Positions 1-8,089 of a stretch of DNA of 64,000 bases are shown here, piece after piece. The position numbers were made by a program, and so were the translations under genes. Source of the DNA: JBBQWZ01 sp038210135 (GTDB taxonomy: Bacteria; Acidobacteriota; Terriglobia; Bryobacterales; Bryobacteraceae). The notes beneath the pieces were generated by a model, which saw only the letters and a program-made list of their open reading frames with translations, made no database searches and was not told the DNA's origin. The stretch's first letter is position 1; the number at the start of each line of letters is the position of its first letter. The stretch spans positions 1 through 64,000 of the forward strand of contig JBBQWZ010000006.1 of assembly GCA_038210135.1 (NCBI GenBank). Reading direction: 5' to 3'.

Positions 1-78
1 AACACCCGGACCTGTTCCAGGCTCAACTTCCCGTCGTCCATGCTGATGATCAATCCCCAGCATGCGGAATCTCCCTCC

Positions 79-133
79 CAGGCTCATCTTGTATGAGAAT
101 CAAACCCTTCCTTCAGGCTCATCTTGCATGAGA
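79..133. repeat. Two 20-bp direct repeats, each with a small hairpin
   Basis: Two copies of a 20-bp unit that differ at one base lie at 79-98 and 114-133, giving a 35-bp period. Each contains CTCAT-N5-ATGAG, able to form a 5-bp hairpin. A partial third match (CCAGGCTCAACTT) starts at 18, and CATGCTG (39-45) is inverted as CAGCATG (58-64). They lie upstream of the rpmB promoter; whether they are regulatory or leftovers of a repeat cluster cannot be told from this window. Confidence 0.5.
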
Positions 134-145
134 CAAGACTCCAAG

Positions 146-174
146 TTGCAGCGGGATCGCAAGCGTGCTAATCT
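146..174 (+). promoter_or_regulatory. Probable sigma-70-type promoter of rpmB
   Basis: A TTGCAG box at 146-151 and a TAATCT box at 169-174 are separated by 17 bp. The predicted start of transcription is near 181, giving a leader of about 24 nt with a GGAG ribosome-binding site before the rpmB ATG at 205. Confidence 0.55.
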
Positions 175-204
175 ACGGTTTTAGCGATCTACCCGGAGTG
201 TGTC

Positions 205-396
205 ATGTCGAAGACCTGTGAAATTTGCAAGCGCGGACCGATGTTCGGCAACCGCGTGTCCCACGCCCACAACATCACCAAACGCCGCTGGAACATCAAC
301 TTGCAGAGCGTCCGTGCAGCTGTGAAGGGTGGGGCCAAGAGGATGTCGGTGTGCACCTCCTGCATTAAAAACGGTAAAGTGCTCAAGGCCGTCTAA
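205..396 (+). CDS. rpmB: 50S ribosomal protein L28
   Basis: A 63-residue basic protein that is a structural component of the large ribosomal subunit. The N-terminal CEIC pair (residues 5-8) and the CTSC pair near residue 50 form the four-cysteine zinc-ribbon variant of L28. The central RRWNINLQSVRA segment is typical of the family. The length is normal for bacterial L28 of the cysteine-containing type. The gene stands alone, with its own promoter upstream and a hairpin-plus-T-run terminator directly after it, so it is probably a single-gene transcript. Identification is firm. Confidence 0.97.
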   Translation: MSKTCEICKRGPMFGNRVSHAHNITKRRWNINLQSVRAAVKGGAKRMSVCTSCIKNGKVLKAV

Positions 397-419
397 GGCT
401 CTCACAGTAAAAGGTTTGA

Positions 420-458
420 AACGGAGCGTAAGCCGAAAGGCCGCTCCGTTTTTCTTTT
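420..458 (+). terminator. Rho-independent terminator of rpmB
   Basis: AACGGAGCG (420-428) pairs with CGCTCCGTT (442-450), and the 3' arm runs straight into TTTTTCTTTT. This is a 9-bp stem with a U tract located 23 bp after the rpmB stop codon. Confidence 0.85.
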
Positions 459-562
459 GGCTGGCAGTTGACCAGTACTTTTCCGCCGGCTTCCGCCTTG
501 GTCTCACGCGAATGCCGTGGGATAATCAGGGCGCCGTGGTGGAAGACCGGAACACGCTCGCG

Positions 563-1291
563 ATGGATCATCAATACATCGAAGAGCAGCGCATCGCCGA
601 CCGTTATCTCGACCGCACCCTGCCAACCGCCGAGCGGCTCGCTTTCGAAAAGCACTTCGTCGATTGCCCGGAATGCCTGGACCGGCTGGCTCTGGCGGAG
701 ATGTTCCGCGATACGCCGCCGCGCCATCGCGACGCTGGAATTCCGATCGGACCTGCCGGACCGTCTGTTCCCGTTCCTGTCGCAGAAACTGTGCCGACGG
801 CCGTTGTGGTCAAGCCCGGAAAACTGCGCCAGGCCAACACGCAGACGCTTGAGATCGTCGCGATTTTTTGCACCGCGGCCCTATTGTTTGTCAGCGTCCC
901 AGCGGCATACTTCCTTTGGCAGTACGCCAATGATATTCGCATTGAACAGGGCCCGGCGACTGGTCTATTTGTTCTACATCGGGGCGTCGAAGTGACTATT
1001 CAACTGGGAACCCAGCCGCATCCCGTCGTATTTCTGCTGGACATCGAAAAGGACGCTGTCTCGGCCGAGAAGAGAGTTTTGCTCGTCTCCGGCGGCAAAG
1101 TCATATGGAATGGCGGCTCACTGGCGGCGGTGCATTCGGCTACTCCCGGTGTGCTGATTCCCGCACGAGCACTGGTCCCTGGTCTGGCGGAACTGCGAAT
1201 CGAGGCGAAGGGCGAAGGTGGACAGTGGCGCGTGGTCGCGGATTATCCGCTGCGGATCGTTCGTATTAATCGGGCAGACGGCTTACCGTAG
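563..1291 (+). CDS. Putative anti-sigma-factor-like zinc-finger membrane protein
   Basis: A 242-residue protein from the ATG at 563. The N-terminal 50 residues contain a HFVDCPECLDRL motif (HxxxCxxC) as in zf-HC2/ZAS anti-sigma domains. A Pro/Val-rich linker follows, then one strong transmembrane segment (about residues 98-122, LEIVAIFCTAALLFVSVPAA) and a C-terminal domain of about 115 residues predicted to be extracytoplasmic. The arrangement is that of membrane-anchored anti-sigma factors, but no sigma-factor gene is adjacent, so the target is unknown. In-frame ATGs upstream at 512 and 329 are possible; the one at 329 lies inside rpmB and is rejected. It converges with the next gene, the 3' ends overlapping by 9 bp. 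Confidence 0.6.
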   Translation: MDHQYIEEQRIADRYLDRTLPTAERLAFEKHFVDCPECLDRLALAEMFRDTPPRHRDAGIPIGPAGPSVPVPVAETVPTAVVVKPGKLRQANTQTLEIVAIFCTAALLFVSVPAAYFLWQYANDIRIEQGPATGLFVLHRGVEVTIQLGTQPHPVVFLLDIEKDAVSAEKRVLLVSGGKVIWNGGSLAAVHSATPGVLIPARALVPGLAELRIEAKGEGGQWRVVADYPLRIVRINRADGLP

Positions 1292-2668
1292 TAGGTTCGC
1301 CGCCGCCGCCAGCAATTCATCGGCGCGCGCCGCGGTTCGAGCTTCCGCGGCGTAGCGGAGAATCGGCTCGGTATTCGAGGATCGGACGTGGATCCAGCCG
1401 TCGTTGAGCGCCAACTTCAGTCCATCGGTTCGATCGACGCGCGCCTCCGGAAATGCTTTCTCTAACTTCTGCATTACCGAACCTAACCGTCCGTGTTGAA
1501 ACCCGACTTTGCCGGATCGCCTGTAATATTTCGGCAGTTCGCGGGCAAGGTTCGACATTCGCTTTCCCGTCACTTGCATCCGGTCGAGGAGCAGCGCCAT
1601 TCCGGTGTAACTGTCGCGGCACAACTGGACGCGAGGATGAATGATGCCTCCATTCGAGCCTTCACCTCCAATCACCGCGCCCACGGCCGCCATCACTTCG
1701 ACAACGTTCGCTTCGCCCACGGCGGTCCGATAGACCTGAGCGCCGTGCCTGGCGGCAACATCATCGATTACGGCCGACGTCGTCAGGTTCACGACAACCG
1801 GACCGGGCTTGCGTGCGAGCGACGCGTCCACGGCCAGCGCGAGGACCTCGTCGTTGTCGATCACGACGCCGGTTTCATCCGCGACGGCGAGCCGGTCTCC
1901 ATCGGGATCCTGCGCGAACCCGACGTCACATCTCTGGTCGCGGACCAGCGCCGCCAAGTCCCCGAGCACTTCCGAACGCGGCTCCGCTTCGCGCGGGAAA
2001 GGCTTCGTCGGGTCCACTGAAATGGCATGGAGGTCACAGCCCAGCAACTCGCGCAGAAAATAGACGCTCAGCTTGGAGCCCGCGCCGTTGACGCCGTCGA
2101 GCGCTACACGAAACTTTCTCGCGCGAATCGCTTCGACATCGACGAGCTTCAGTACACGTTCCATGTGTGTGCTGGCGGGCGTTTCGAGATCGCGCCGCAC
2201 CCCATGCATTTCTTCGTTGCCCGCATGCCGGAACGCGCTCTCGTGATAAATGTCCAACAATTCGGCGCGTTCGTAATGATTGAAGAACAGCCCGTGCGGC
2301 CCGAACAGCTTCAAGGCGTTGTACTCCATCGGATTGTGCGATGCGGTGATGGCGAGGCCGCCGCGCGCCCCGCTGGAGCCGGTGAAAATCTGAATCGTCG
2401 GAGTCGGCAGGACGCCCACGTCGATCACCTCGCAGCCGGCTGCGAGTAAGCCGCAATGGACCGCGTGCTGTAGCATGCCGCCGCTGGATCTCGTGTCTCT
2501 TCCGACGATGACCCGGCCGGCGCCGACGTAGGTTCCGAATGCCTGCGCGAACGCGGCGGTCAGCGCCGGCGTTAGAAACTCGCCGACAATGCCGCGAATC
2601 CCGGAGACGCCGATTTTAAGCGGATGTTGGCGAACGTGTCTTAGATCGGCGTTTGTGTCAGCCCGCAT
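1283..2668 (-). CDS. Phosphohexomutase (phosphoglucosamine mutase / PMM-PGM family)
   Basis: A 461-residue alpha-D-phosphohexomutase that interconverts 6-phospho and 1-phospho sugars; candidate roles are GlcN-6-P to GlcN-1-P for peptidoglycan, or mannose/glucose phosphates. All four signatures are intact: ITASHNP with the phosphoserine at about residue 110, the metal loop DPDGDR at 254-259, the sugar-binding GEGSNGG near 335-341, and the phosphate-binding RSSNTEP near the C-terminus. The GEGSNGG and SNTEP forms resemble COG1109 PMM/PGM and archaeal-type GlmM rather than classical bacterial GlmM, so substrate specificity is left open. It overlaps the upstream paralogue by 11 bp, implying translational coupling. 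Confidence 0.85.
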   Translation of the reverse strand: MRADTNADLRHVRQHPLKIGVSGIRGIVGEFLTPALTAAFAQAFGTYVGAGRVIVGRDTRSSGGMLQHAVHCGLLAAGCEVIDVGVLPTPTIQIFTGSSGARGGLAITASHNPMEYNALKLFGPHGLFFNHYERAELLDIYHESAFRHAGNEEMHGVRRDLETPASTHMERVLKLVDVEAIRARKFRVALDGVNGAGSKLSVYFLRELLGCDLHAISVDPTKPFPREAEPRSEVLGDLAALVRDQRCDVGFAQDPDGDRLAVADETGVVIDNDEVLALAVDASLARKPGPVVVNLTTSAVIDDVAARHGAQVYRTAVGEANVVEVMAAVGAVIGGEGSNGGIIHPRVQLCRDSYTGMALLLDRMQVTGKRMSNLARELPKYYRRSGKVGFQHGRLGSVMQKLEKAFPEARVDRTDGLKLALNDGWIHVRSSNTEPILRYAAEARTAARADELLAAAANLLR

Positions 2669-4046
2669 ATTGCTTCACCACATCCAGAAGTTCTTCAAAT
2701 AGAGCCTGGGGAGATTCGCCGCGCTGTTCGCAGTACACGCGAATCACGGGCTCCGTCTGGCTGACGCGTACATGGAACCAGCGCTCGCCGCGAGTCGCGG
2801 AGCGCGGCCAATCCACGCGCAACCCATCAGAGGTGTTTTGTGTGCCGTCCGCATAGCGATTCCGCAATTCCAGAAACAATGCAGGAATTTTCTGCGAAAT
2901 CAGCGGAACTTCACCCTTGCAGATCTCATACTTCGGATAGGCGTCGACCAATTCGGAGAGCTTCCGCCCGCGCTCGCGCATCATTCGCAGAATGGCGAAC
3001 ATCGCCGCGATGCCATCGTAGACGAAGCGGAATTGGGGCATCATCACCGCGCCGGTACCCTCTCCGGCTATGGCGATATCCTCGAGCGAATGCGTCGCCA
3101 GCGCGTCGGTCGCTGCTTGACGCCCCACCGGCACGCGGACGACACTTCCGCCGTGGCGGGTGGCGATCTCCTCGAGAAGCGCCGTGGTGGATAGATTCGT
3201 GATCACCAGTCTTCCCGGTCCGCGCCCCAGCAGATCGTCCGCAAGAAGGGCCAGCATCATCTCTTCGGAAATGGGTTCGCCCTGTTCGGTAGCCATCGCG
3301 ACCCGATCGGCGTCGAGATCGAAAAGGAATCCGGCTTCGGCGCCCACGGGCACAACCAACGGAGCCAACTGGAGCGCCACAACTCGCTTGGAGGTCGTTG
3401 GCTCATGCGCGAACCGCATGCCTTCCACGTGTTCGTTGATGAGCAGAATCCGCAGGCTGTAGCGCTCGTTGAGGCGCTTCAAAATGATCGACGAGGTTCC
3501 GCTCGCGCAGTCCACAATCACGCGGACATTGCGCAGCAAGTCGAAATTGAAGACGATATTCAGTTCGTCGAGGTAGCGGTCAATCGCGTCAGTTTGGTAG
3601 GTGAGCTTGCCGATTTCATCCCAGCGCGCGTACGCGAACTTCCGGAGGTGATAGATGTCGAGGAGTTCGCCGGCCTCGGCGGTCGAAAGATAGGTTCCGC
3701 CGGCTCCGAAGAATCGAAGGGCGTTCCATTCGGCGGAATTGTGGCTGGCGCCGATGGAAATGCCGCCAGCGGCGCGATGGGTTCCTCGCGCGATGGCATG
3801 CTGGATCACGGGAGTCGAAACAACGCCCAAGTCCACGACGTCGCGCCCGCAGGCGAGCAACGAAGCGATGACGCCCTCCCGCAGCATCTCGCCGCTCGCG
3901 CGCGGATCGCGTCCGATCAGTACCGGCCCTGGCTCCGTGAGAAACGTTCCGAACGCGGCCGCGAAATCCATGACGTGCGCCGCGGTCAGCCCGCGGCCGA
4001 CCACGCCGCGCACCCCGACATGCGAAATGCGCAAAGCCTGCGTCAT
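2658..4046 (-). CDS. Second, diverged phosphohexomutase-family protein
   Basis: A 462-residue paralogue of the downstream gene with the same domain order and shared local motifs (for example ELLDIYH). Its signature loops differ: GASHNS instead of TASHNP (serine kept at about 101), DLDADR instead of DPDGDR at 243-248 (the three metal-binding aspartates are kept), GEGTGA instead of GEGSNGG, and VSQTEP as the phosphate loop. The catalytic serine and metal ligands survive, so it may be active on a different sugar; alternatively it is a regulatory or heteromeric partner. It is the first gene of the two-gene unit (stop and start overlap by 11 bp). Family assignment is firm and the substrate unknown. 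Confidence 0.8.
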   Translation of the reverse strand: MTQALRISHVGVRGVVGRGLTAAHVMDFAAAFGTFLTEPGPVLIGRDPRASGEMLREGVIASLLACGRDVVDLGVVSTPVIQHAIARGTHRAAGGISIGASHNSAEWNALRFFGAGGTYLSTAEAGELLDIYHLRKFAYARWDEIGKLTYQTDAIDRYLDELNIVFNFDLLRNVRVIVDCASGTSSIILKRLNERYSLRILLINEHVEGMRFAHEPTTSKRVVALQLAPLVVPVGAEAGFLFDLDADRVAMATEQGEPISEEMMLALLADDLLGRGPGRLVITNLSTTALLEEIATRHGGSVVRVPVGRQAATDALATHSLEDIAIAGEGTGAVMMPQFRFVYDGIAAMFAILRMMRERGRKLSELVDAYPKYEICKGEVPLISQKIPALFLELRNRYADGTQNTSDGLRVDWPRSATRGERWFHVRVSQTEPVIRVYCEQRGESPQALFEELLDVVKQYAG

Positions 4047-4098
4047 TCATCGCGATAGTACCAGACGATATATGGCGCTGCCGTGGGGCCGCGCCCGC

Positions 4099-6099
4099 CT
4101 ACCAAATTCGGCACGCTGGACCACGGGTCATGGGCTGATCGACTCGGCAAGCGAACGCTTTGGCGAATTCCGGCATGTTCATCAGCGTGCCATTGGTCCG
4201 CCAGCGCCCAGGCGAATGCGGATCGTTCGCGACCAATACTTGCGACACCTTTTCCGTCGCATTGCTACACCACGTTTGACCAAATGCCAGGAAGAAGCGT
4301 TGTTCCGGCGTGAATCCGTCGATCTTCTCGACCGTCTTTCCGCCCAACGAGTTCACGAGCGCCATGAGGGCGATGCGCAGCCCGCCGTTGTCGGCGGTGT
4401 TCTCGCCGAGAGTCAGCTTTCCGTTCAGCTTCAGCCCAACCGATTCGAACTGGGAATACTCGTCGATGAAACACTGTGCACGCTTTTCGTATTCCTTCGC
4501 ATCGTCGGCGCTCCACCAGTCGCGCAAGTCTCCGACGGCGTCGAATTTACGCCCCTGGTCGTCGAATCCGTGTGTAAATTCGTGTCCGATGACGCTGCCG
4601 ATCGAGCCATAGTTTACGGCGTCGTCGGCGTTCTTGTCGAAGAATGGCGACTGCAGGATTCCGGCCGGAAACACGATTTGATTATTCTGGCCGCTGTAGA
4701 ACGCGTCGACTGTCGGCACCGGGACGTTCCATTCCTTAGGGTCGACGGGGTTGCCGATTTTGGCGATGTTCCGCTGCCGGTTGAACGCGCTGATCCGCTC
4801 GAAGTTTCCGAAATAATCGCCGCGCCGGATGTCGATCGTTGCGTAATCCAGCCACTTTTCCGGGTAGCCGATCTTTTGCGCCATTGCCGCCAGCTTGGCA
4901 TGCGCTTCCTTCCTGGTCCCGTCCGACATCCACGCCAGCGAATCGATATCTTTCGCTAGCGCCGCACGGAGCGCGGCTACAAGGGCATCGATGCGGCGCT
5001 TGCCGTCGTCGCCAAACGTGACTTCGACGAATTTCTGGCCCACCAGATCCCGCAGTGATGAGTTCACTTCGCCAACGCATCGCTTCCATCGCTGTTCGTT
5101 TTCTTTTTGGCCGACCAGAACCTGACCATAAAAGCGGAACGATTCCTCCACGAACGGCGCGGGAAGCCGCTGTGCCGAATATCGCAAGACCTGCCAAGTC
5201 AGGAACGCCTTCCAAGTGTCGAGCGGCGTTTGCACAATTTGTGATTCGACTTCGCGGAAATAGGGCGGATAGCTGACGTTGAGCGTCTGCGTCATCGATG
5301 CCAGTGCCGGCACTCCCGATTTCGTGAAGTATTCCTGCCAGCCGAATCCGGGCGCGAGGGAAATCAGTTCCGCCACGGAGTAGATGTGATAGGAATTCTT
5401 TGGTTCGCGCTGCGCTACACGGTCGAGCATGGCGCTCGCCAGTTTCGTTTCGAACGACAGGACGCGATCCGCTGCCGAGGCGGCATCTTCAGGAAAGCGC
5501 CCGGCCAAGCGGAAGATCGCGGTCACATGTTCGACGTAGGATTTTCTGAGTCCGGCGGATCGCTCGTCGGGCTTCAAATACAGATCGCGGTCCGGCAGTC
5601 CCAGTGCTCCGGTGCCCAGCCAGCCGATCTGCATTTTCGAATTCTTGAGATCCTGCTGAGCGCCGAACCCAAATAGTGCTCCGATGCCCGCCTGGTGGAG
5701 AGCACCGATGACCGCTGTGATTCCGTTCTTGCTCGAAAGGGCAGCCACGAGGTCGAGATGCGCCTGGATCGGAGCGACACCGCGGCGCGCGATCGCACTT
5801 TCGTCGATGCAGGCCGCGTAGGCGTCGCCGATTTTCTGTTCGGCCGGCCGCTTGGTTTCGGTCTTCGAAGCGGTTTCGAGAATCGTGCGAAGAGTGGTGA
5901 GATTCTGATTGAAGAGGAGGCTGAAGCGCAGCCAGCGCGTCTGATCTGGCGGGATTGGATTCGCCTTCATCCATCCGCCGCAAGCGTATTGATAGAAATC
6001 GACGCAGGGGTCGATGGAGCGGTCCATTGACTTCGCATCGAACACCGCGGGAGCCTGCGCAAACGCGCACGTTGCCAATAGCCACAGCGTAAATCTCAT
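4099..6099 (-). CDS. Secreted M13 (neprilysin/PepO-like) zinc metallopeptidase
   Basis: A 666-residue peptidase. I start it at the ATG at 6099 because this gives a clean signal peptide (RFTLWLLATCAFAQA); an in-frame ATG 12 codons upstream would bury it. The zinc site is complete: HEFTH near residue 506 and the third ligand in GENTADNGG about 60 residues on. The chain ends with the family-typical C-x(2)-W tail (CRIW), so it is full length. M13 enzymes cleave oligopeptides outside the cytoplasmic membrane. The gene is transcribed alone on the minus strand, 52 bp from the phosphohexomutase pair, with a repeat-rich region upstream. Confidence 0.93.
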   Translation of the reverse strand: MRFTLWLLATCAFAQAPAVFDAKSMDRSIDPCVDFYQYACGGWMKANPIPPDQTRWLRFSLLFNQNLTTLRTILETASKTETKRPAEQKIGDAYAACIDESAIARRGVAPIQAHLDLVAALSSKNGITAVIGALHQAGIGALFGFGAQQDLKNSKMQIGWLGTGALGLPDRDLYLKPDERSAGLRKSYVEHVTAIFRLAGRFPEDAASAADRVLSFETKLASAMLDRVAQREPKNSYHIYSVAELISLAPGFGWQEYFTKSGVPALASMTQTLNVSYPPYFREVESQIVQTPLDTWKAFLTWQVLRYSAQRLPAPFVEESFRFYGQVLVGQKENEQRWKRCVGEVNSSLRDLVGQKFVEVTFGDDGKRRIDALVAALRAALAKDIDSLAWMSDGTRKEAHAKLAAMAQKIGYPEKWLDYATIDIRRGDYFGNFERISAFNRQRNIAKIGNPVDPKEWNVPVPTVDAFYSGQNNQIVFPAGILQSPFFDKNADDAVNYGSIGSVIGHEFTHGFDDQGRKFDAVGDLRDWWSADDAKEYEKRAQCFIDEYSQFESVGLKLNGKLTLGENTADNGGLRIALMALVNSLGGKTVEKIDGFTPEQRFFLAFGQTWCSNATEKVSQVLVANDPHSPGRWRTNGTLMNMPEFAKAFACRVDQPMTRGPACRIW

Positions 6100-6185
6100 G
6101 ATCGATTCCACCCTCTCCGAGAATTGTACGGCCATTGCGAAGCTTGTTTCGTGGCGTACTTGTGAAGTTGCTGTCTGCTGGGCGA

Positions 6186-6250
6186 GGTCCGCTTCCTAAC
6201 TGTCGCGGTTCGGTGCTTCGCTAGTGAGCGCGAGCTTTACGCTCGTGACC
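6186..6250. repeat. Copy of a dispersed GC-rich repeat
   Basis: The 31 bp at 6186-6216 (GGTCCGCTTCC ... GCGGTTCGGTGC) match 19512-19542, inside the 3' end of nuoM, at 26 of 31 positions. The CACCGAACCGC core recurs in the region upstream of the class V aminotransferase (near 61509). A small inverted repeat, GAGCG ... CGCTC, follows at about 6227-6245. This is an intergenic member of what appears to be a repeat family of this genome. Confidence 0.6.
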
Positions 6251-6254
6251 GGAG

Positions 6255-6282
6255 TCCCCGCCCTCACGGGCGGGGCTATAGC
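6255..6282. repeat. Palindromic hairpin element with CTATAGC tail (copy 1)
   Basis: CCCCGCCC (6256-6263) and GGGCGGGG (6268-6275) form an 8-bp stem with a TCAC loop, followed by CTATAGC. The same element, differing only by a paired substitution in the stem, lies at 14193-14220. It sits upstream of the M13 gene and downstream of the PLP-enzyme gene (both minus strand), where it could act as a terminator for the latter, although no U tract follows. Confidence 0.6.
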
Positions 6283-6312
6283 AAGGAGGTGAGGTTTGCG
6301 GCTATCGGGGGT

Positions 6313-7554
6313 TTATACCGTCTCGAGCGCGTTCTCGAAATCAGCAAGCAGGTCACGCCAATCTTCGATTCCCACCGACACGCGGACCAGGCTGTCGGTT
6401 ACGCCGGCCTGGGCGAACTCCTGATCGGTGATTCCGGAATGCGTCGTCGACTTCGGATGGCAGACAAGACTCTCTACACCGCCCAACGAAACCGCGTTGT
6501 GCGCGATTTTCAGATGGCGCAGAAACTCGAATGCGGCGGTTTTTCCGCCCTTCAGTTCGAGCGAAAACATGGCACCCGGAAATTCACACTGCGCCATGCG
6601 GATGCGGATCTGCTCGTCGTCGTTAAACAGAGTCGGATAGAGAACCCGCTTGACCTTGGGATGATTCGCAAGGTGCTCGGCGATGCGCTGCGCATTCTTG
6701 CTCGCTCGATTCATTCGCAGGGAAACGGTCGGCAGCCGCGTATTCAGCATCCAACACTCGTCCGGCTGCAAGATGTTGCCGAACAGGCTCCGCAGGCTGC
6801 GCGCGCGCTTCAGCAATTCCGGATCGCGTACCAGGGCTACGCCGCCGATCAAATCGCTAAAGCCGGACAGATATTTGGTTGCCGAATAGAGACATATGTC
6901 CGCACCCAACTCGAGCGGATGCTGGAAGGCGGGACCGAGCATGGTGTTGTCCACCATCACAATGGGACGCTCGCCCGTGCGCGCCTTCGCGGCATCACAA
7001 GCGCTTTTGATATCCGTCATCAGCAAGGTGGGATTGGCCGGAGTTTCGATCAGGATGATCCGCAGATTTTCCGTGGTCCGGATCGCTTCGACGATTTCCG
7101 CCGTCTTGCCGCCTTGCACCGGAACGCCGTCGCATCCCCACGGCTCAAGAAACGTTTGGACCAGTTTCTGCGTCCCCCCGTATACAGGAACCGTATAGAG
7201 AATCGCGTCGCCCGGCTTGAGGAACGCGAACATCGTCGTCATGATGGCGGCCATGCCGGAATTGAATACGAGGGCTTTTTGTGCGCCCTCTTCAAGGGGA
7301 ACAATTTGCTCCTCGAGAATCTCGGCATTCGGATGATTGAAACGCGAGTAGACCAGATCCGGCACTTCGCCGGAATTCGCCTTGGCCCTGCCGGCCATCA
7401 GATCGAAGGCGCGCTCGGCGGCCTCTGGACTCGAAAAGACATAGGTCGAACTGCGAAAAACCGCGGGACGGGCGGAACCAACGCTGAGGCTTGGGTCGAA
7501 GCCTCGCGTAAGCACTTCGGTCGGTGGACGTAGAACGCTTTTGTTGTCAGCCAT
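6313..7554 (-). CDS. Cys/Met-metabolism PLP-dependent enzyme (gamma-lyase / gamma-synthase family)
   Basis: A 413-residue fold-type I PLP enzyme. The PLP-binding lysine is K227 in LYSATKYLSGFSD; family members usually have GHSD after the lysine loop, here GFSD. The SGMAAI (residues 99-104), PVYGGT and VDNT motifs and the YSR segment near residue 70 are those of the cystathionine gamma-synthase / methionine gamma-lyase / cystathionine gamma-lyase family. The reaction is therefore beta- or gamma-elimination or replacement on a sulfur amino acid; which one cannot be decided here. Its close fit to proteins annotated as methionine gamma-lyase is recollection only. It is a monocistronic gene with no sulfur-metabolism neighbours. 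Confidence 0.85.
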   Translation of the reverse strand: MADNKSVLRPPTEVLTRGFDPSLSVGSARPAVFRSSTYVFSSPEAAERAFDLMAGRAKANSGEVPDLVYSRFNHPNAEILEEQIVPLEEGAQKALVFNSGMAAIMTTMFAFLKPGDAILYTVPVYGGTQKLVQTFLEPWGCDGVPVQGGKTAEIVEAIRTTENLRIILIETPANPTLLMTDIKSACDAAKARTGERPIVMVDNTMLGPAFQHPLELGADICLYSATKYLSGFSDLIGGVALVRDPELLKRARSLRSLFGNILQPDECWMLNTRLPTVSLRMNRASKNAQRIAEHLANHPKVKRVLYPTLFNDDEQIRIRMAQCEFPGAMFSLELKGGKTAAFEFLRHLKIAHNAVSLGGVESLVCHPKSTTHSGITDQEFAQAGVTDSLVRVSVGIEDWRDLLADFENALETV

Positions 7555-7677
7555 ATTTTGGAGGGTTCTCCAATTCGAAGTTTAACAGTGGCGTGGCGGA
7601 ATACGCCGCGCAAAACGGGCCTTAGTACCAAAGTCCGTCAGGCATCACCTACGAATTAAATAAGGACTCTCACCGAT

Positions 7678-7705
7678 TTGGCTGGCGCGACGTGAACTCT
7701 ACAAT
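7678..7705 (+). promoter_or_regulatory. Possible promoter for the small HTH protein
   Basis: TTGGCT at 7678-7683 and TACAAT at 7700-7705 are separated by 16 bp, about 40 bp before the ATG at 7745. An AAAGAGG sequence at about 7723-7729 could be the ribosome-binding site, although it lies rather far from the ATG. Confidence 0.4.
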
Positions 7706-7744
7706 CGAAGGGTAAGATCCCCAAAGAGGTTCAGTGAAACACGC

Positions 7745-7972
7745 ATGATCGTGACTACCAAAGCCGCTAAAGCGCAATATTCGGAGACAGAAGCCGCGGA
7801 CGAACTGGGCCTCAGCATCGATCAGTTGCGAGTATTGATTCGCAGCCATATTGTAGAGCGCGACGAAGACCTCACCAATGTGCCGATCGCACAGTTCCAA
7901 CCGTCGGATTTGTTGCTGCTTCGGATCTTGTCCGGGAGGATGTTCGCGAACGGCGATGCGAACGTCGCTTAG
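7745..7972 (+). CDS. Small conserved helix-turn-helix-like protein
   Basis: A 75-residue protein. Residues 11-40 (YSETEAADELGLSIDQLRVL) look like the helix-turn-helix of MerR/excisionase-type winged-helix domains, and a hydrophobic helix (DLLLLRIL) lies near the C-terminus. No effector domain is present, so it would be a stand-alone DNA-binding module or subunit. A promoter with reasonable boxes precedes it. I recognise the general sequence type from Acidobacteriota genomes but know no function. It is followed after 117 bp by the dehydrogenase gene on the same strand. Confidence 0.6.
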   Translation: MIVTTKAAKAQYSETEAADELGLSIDQLRVLIRSHIVERDEDLTNVPIAQFQPSDLLLLRILSGRMFANGDANVA

Positions 7973-8089
7973 GCTTTGGCCATAGCGACGGCCCGGTTCA
8001 GCACTGGATCTTGTCCAGCCAGCAGATCATCCAAGCCGGGGCAACGGCCACATCGTACAATGTAAAATCGGCAGCGCCCCCACACTCTC

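Noticed and set aside
1..133. CRISPR-like repeats at the start of the window
   Set aside because: Only two full copies with a 15-bp gap and a poor third; spacing too short for a CRISPR array.
329..562. N-terminal extension of the anti-sigma-like gene
   Set aside because: It begins inside rpmB and runs through the rpmB terminator; the ATG at 563 starts just before the zinc-finger domain.
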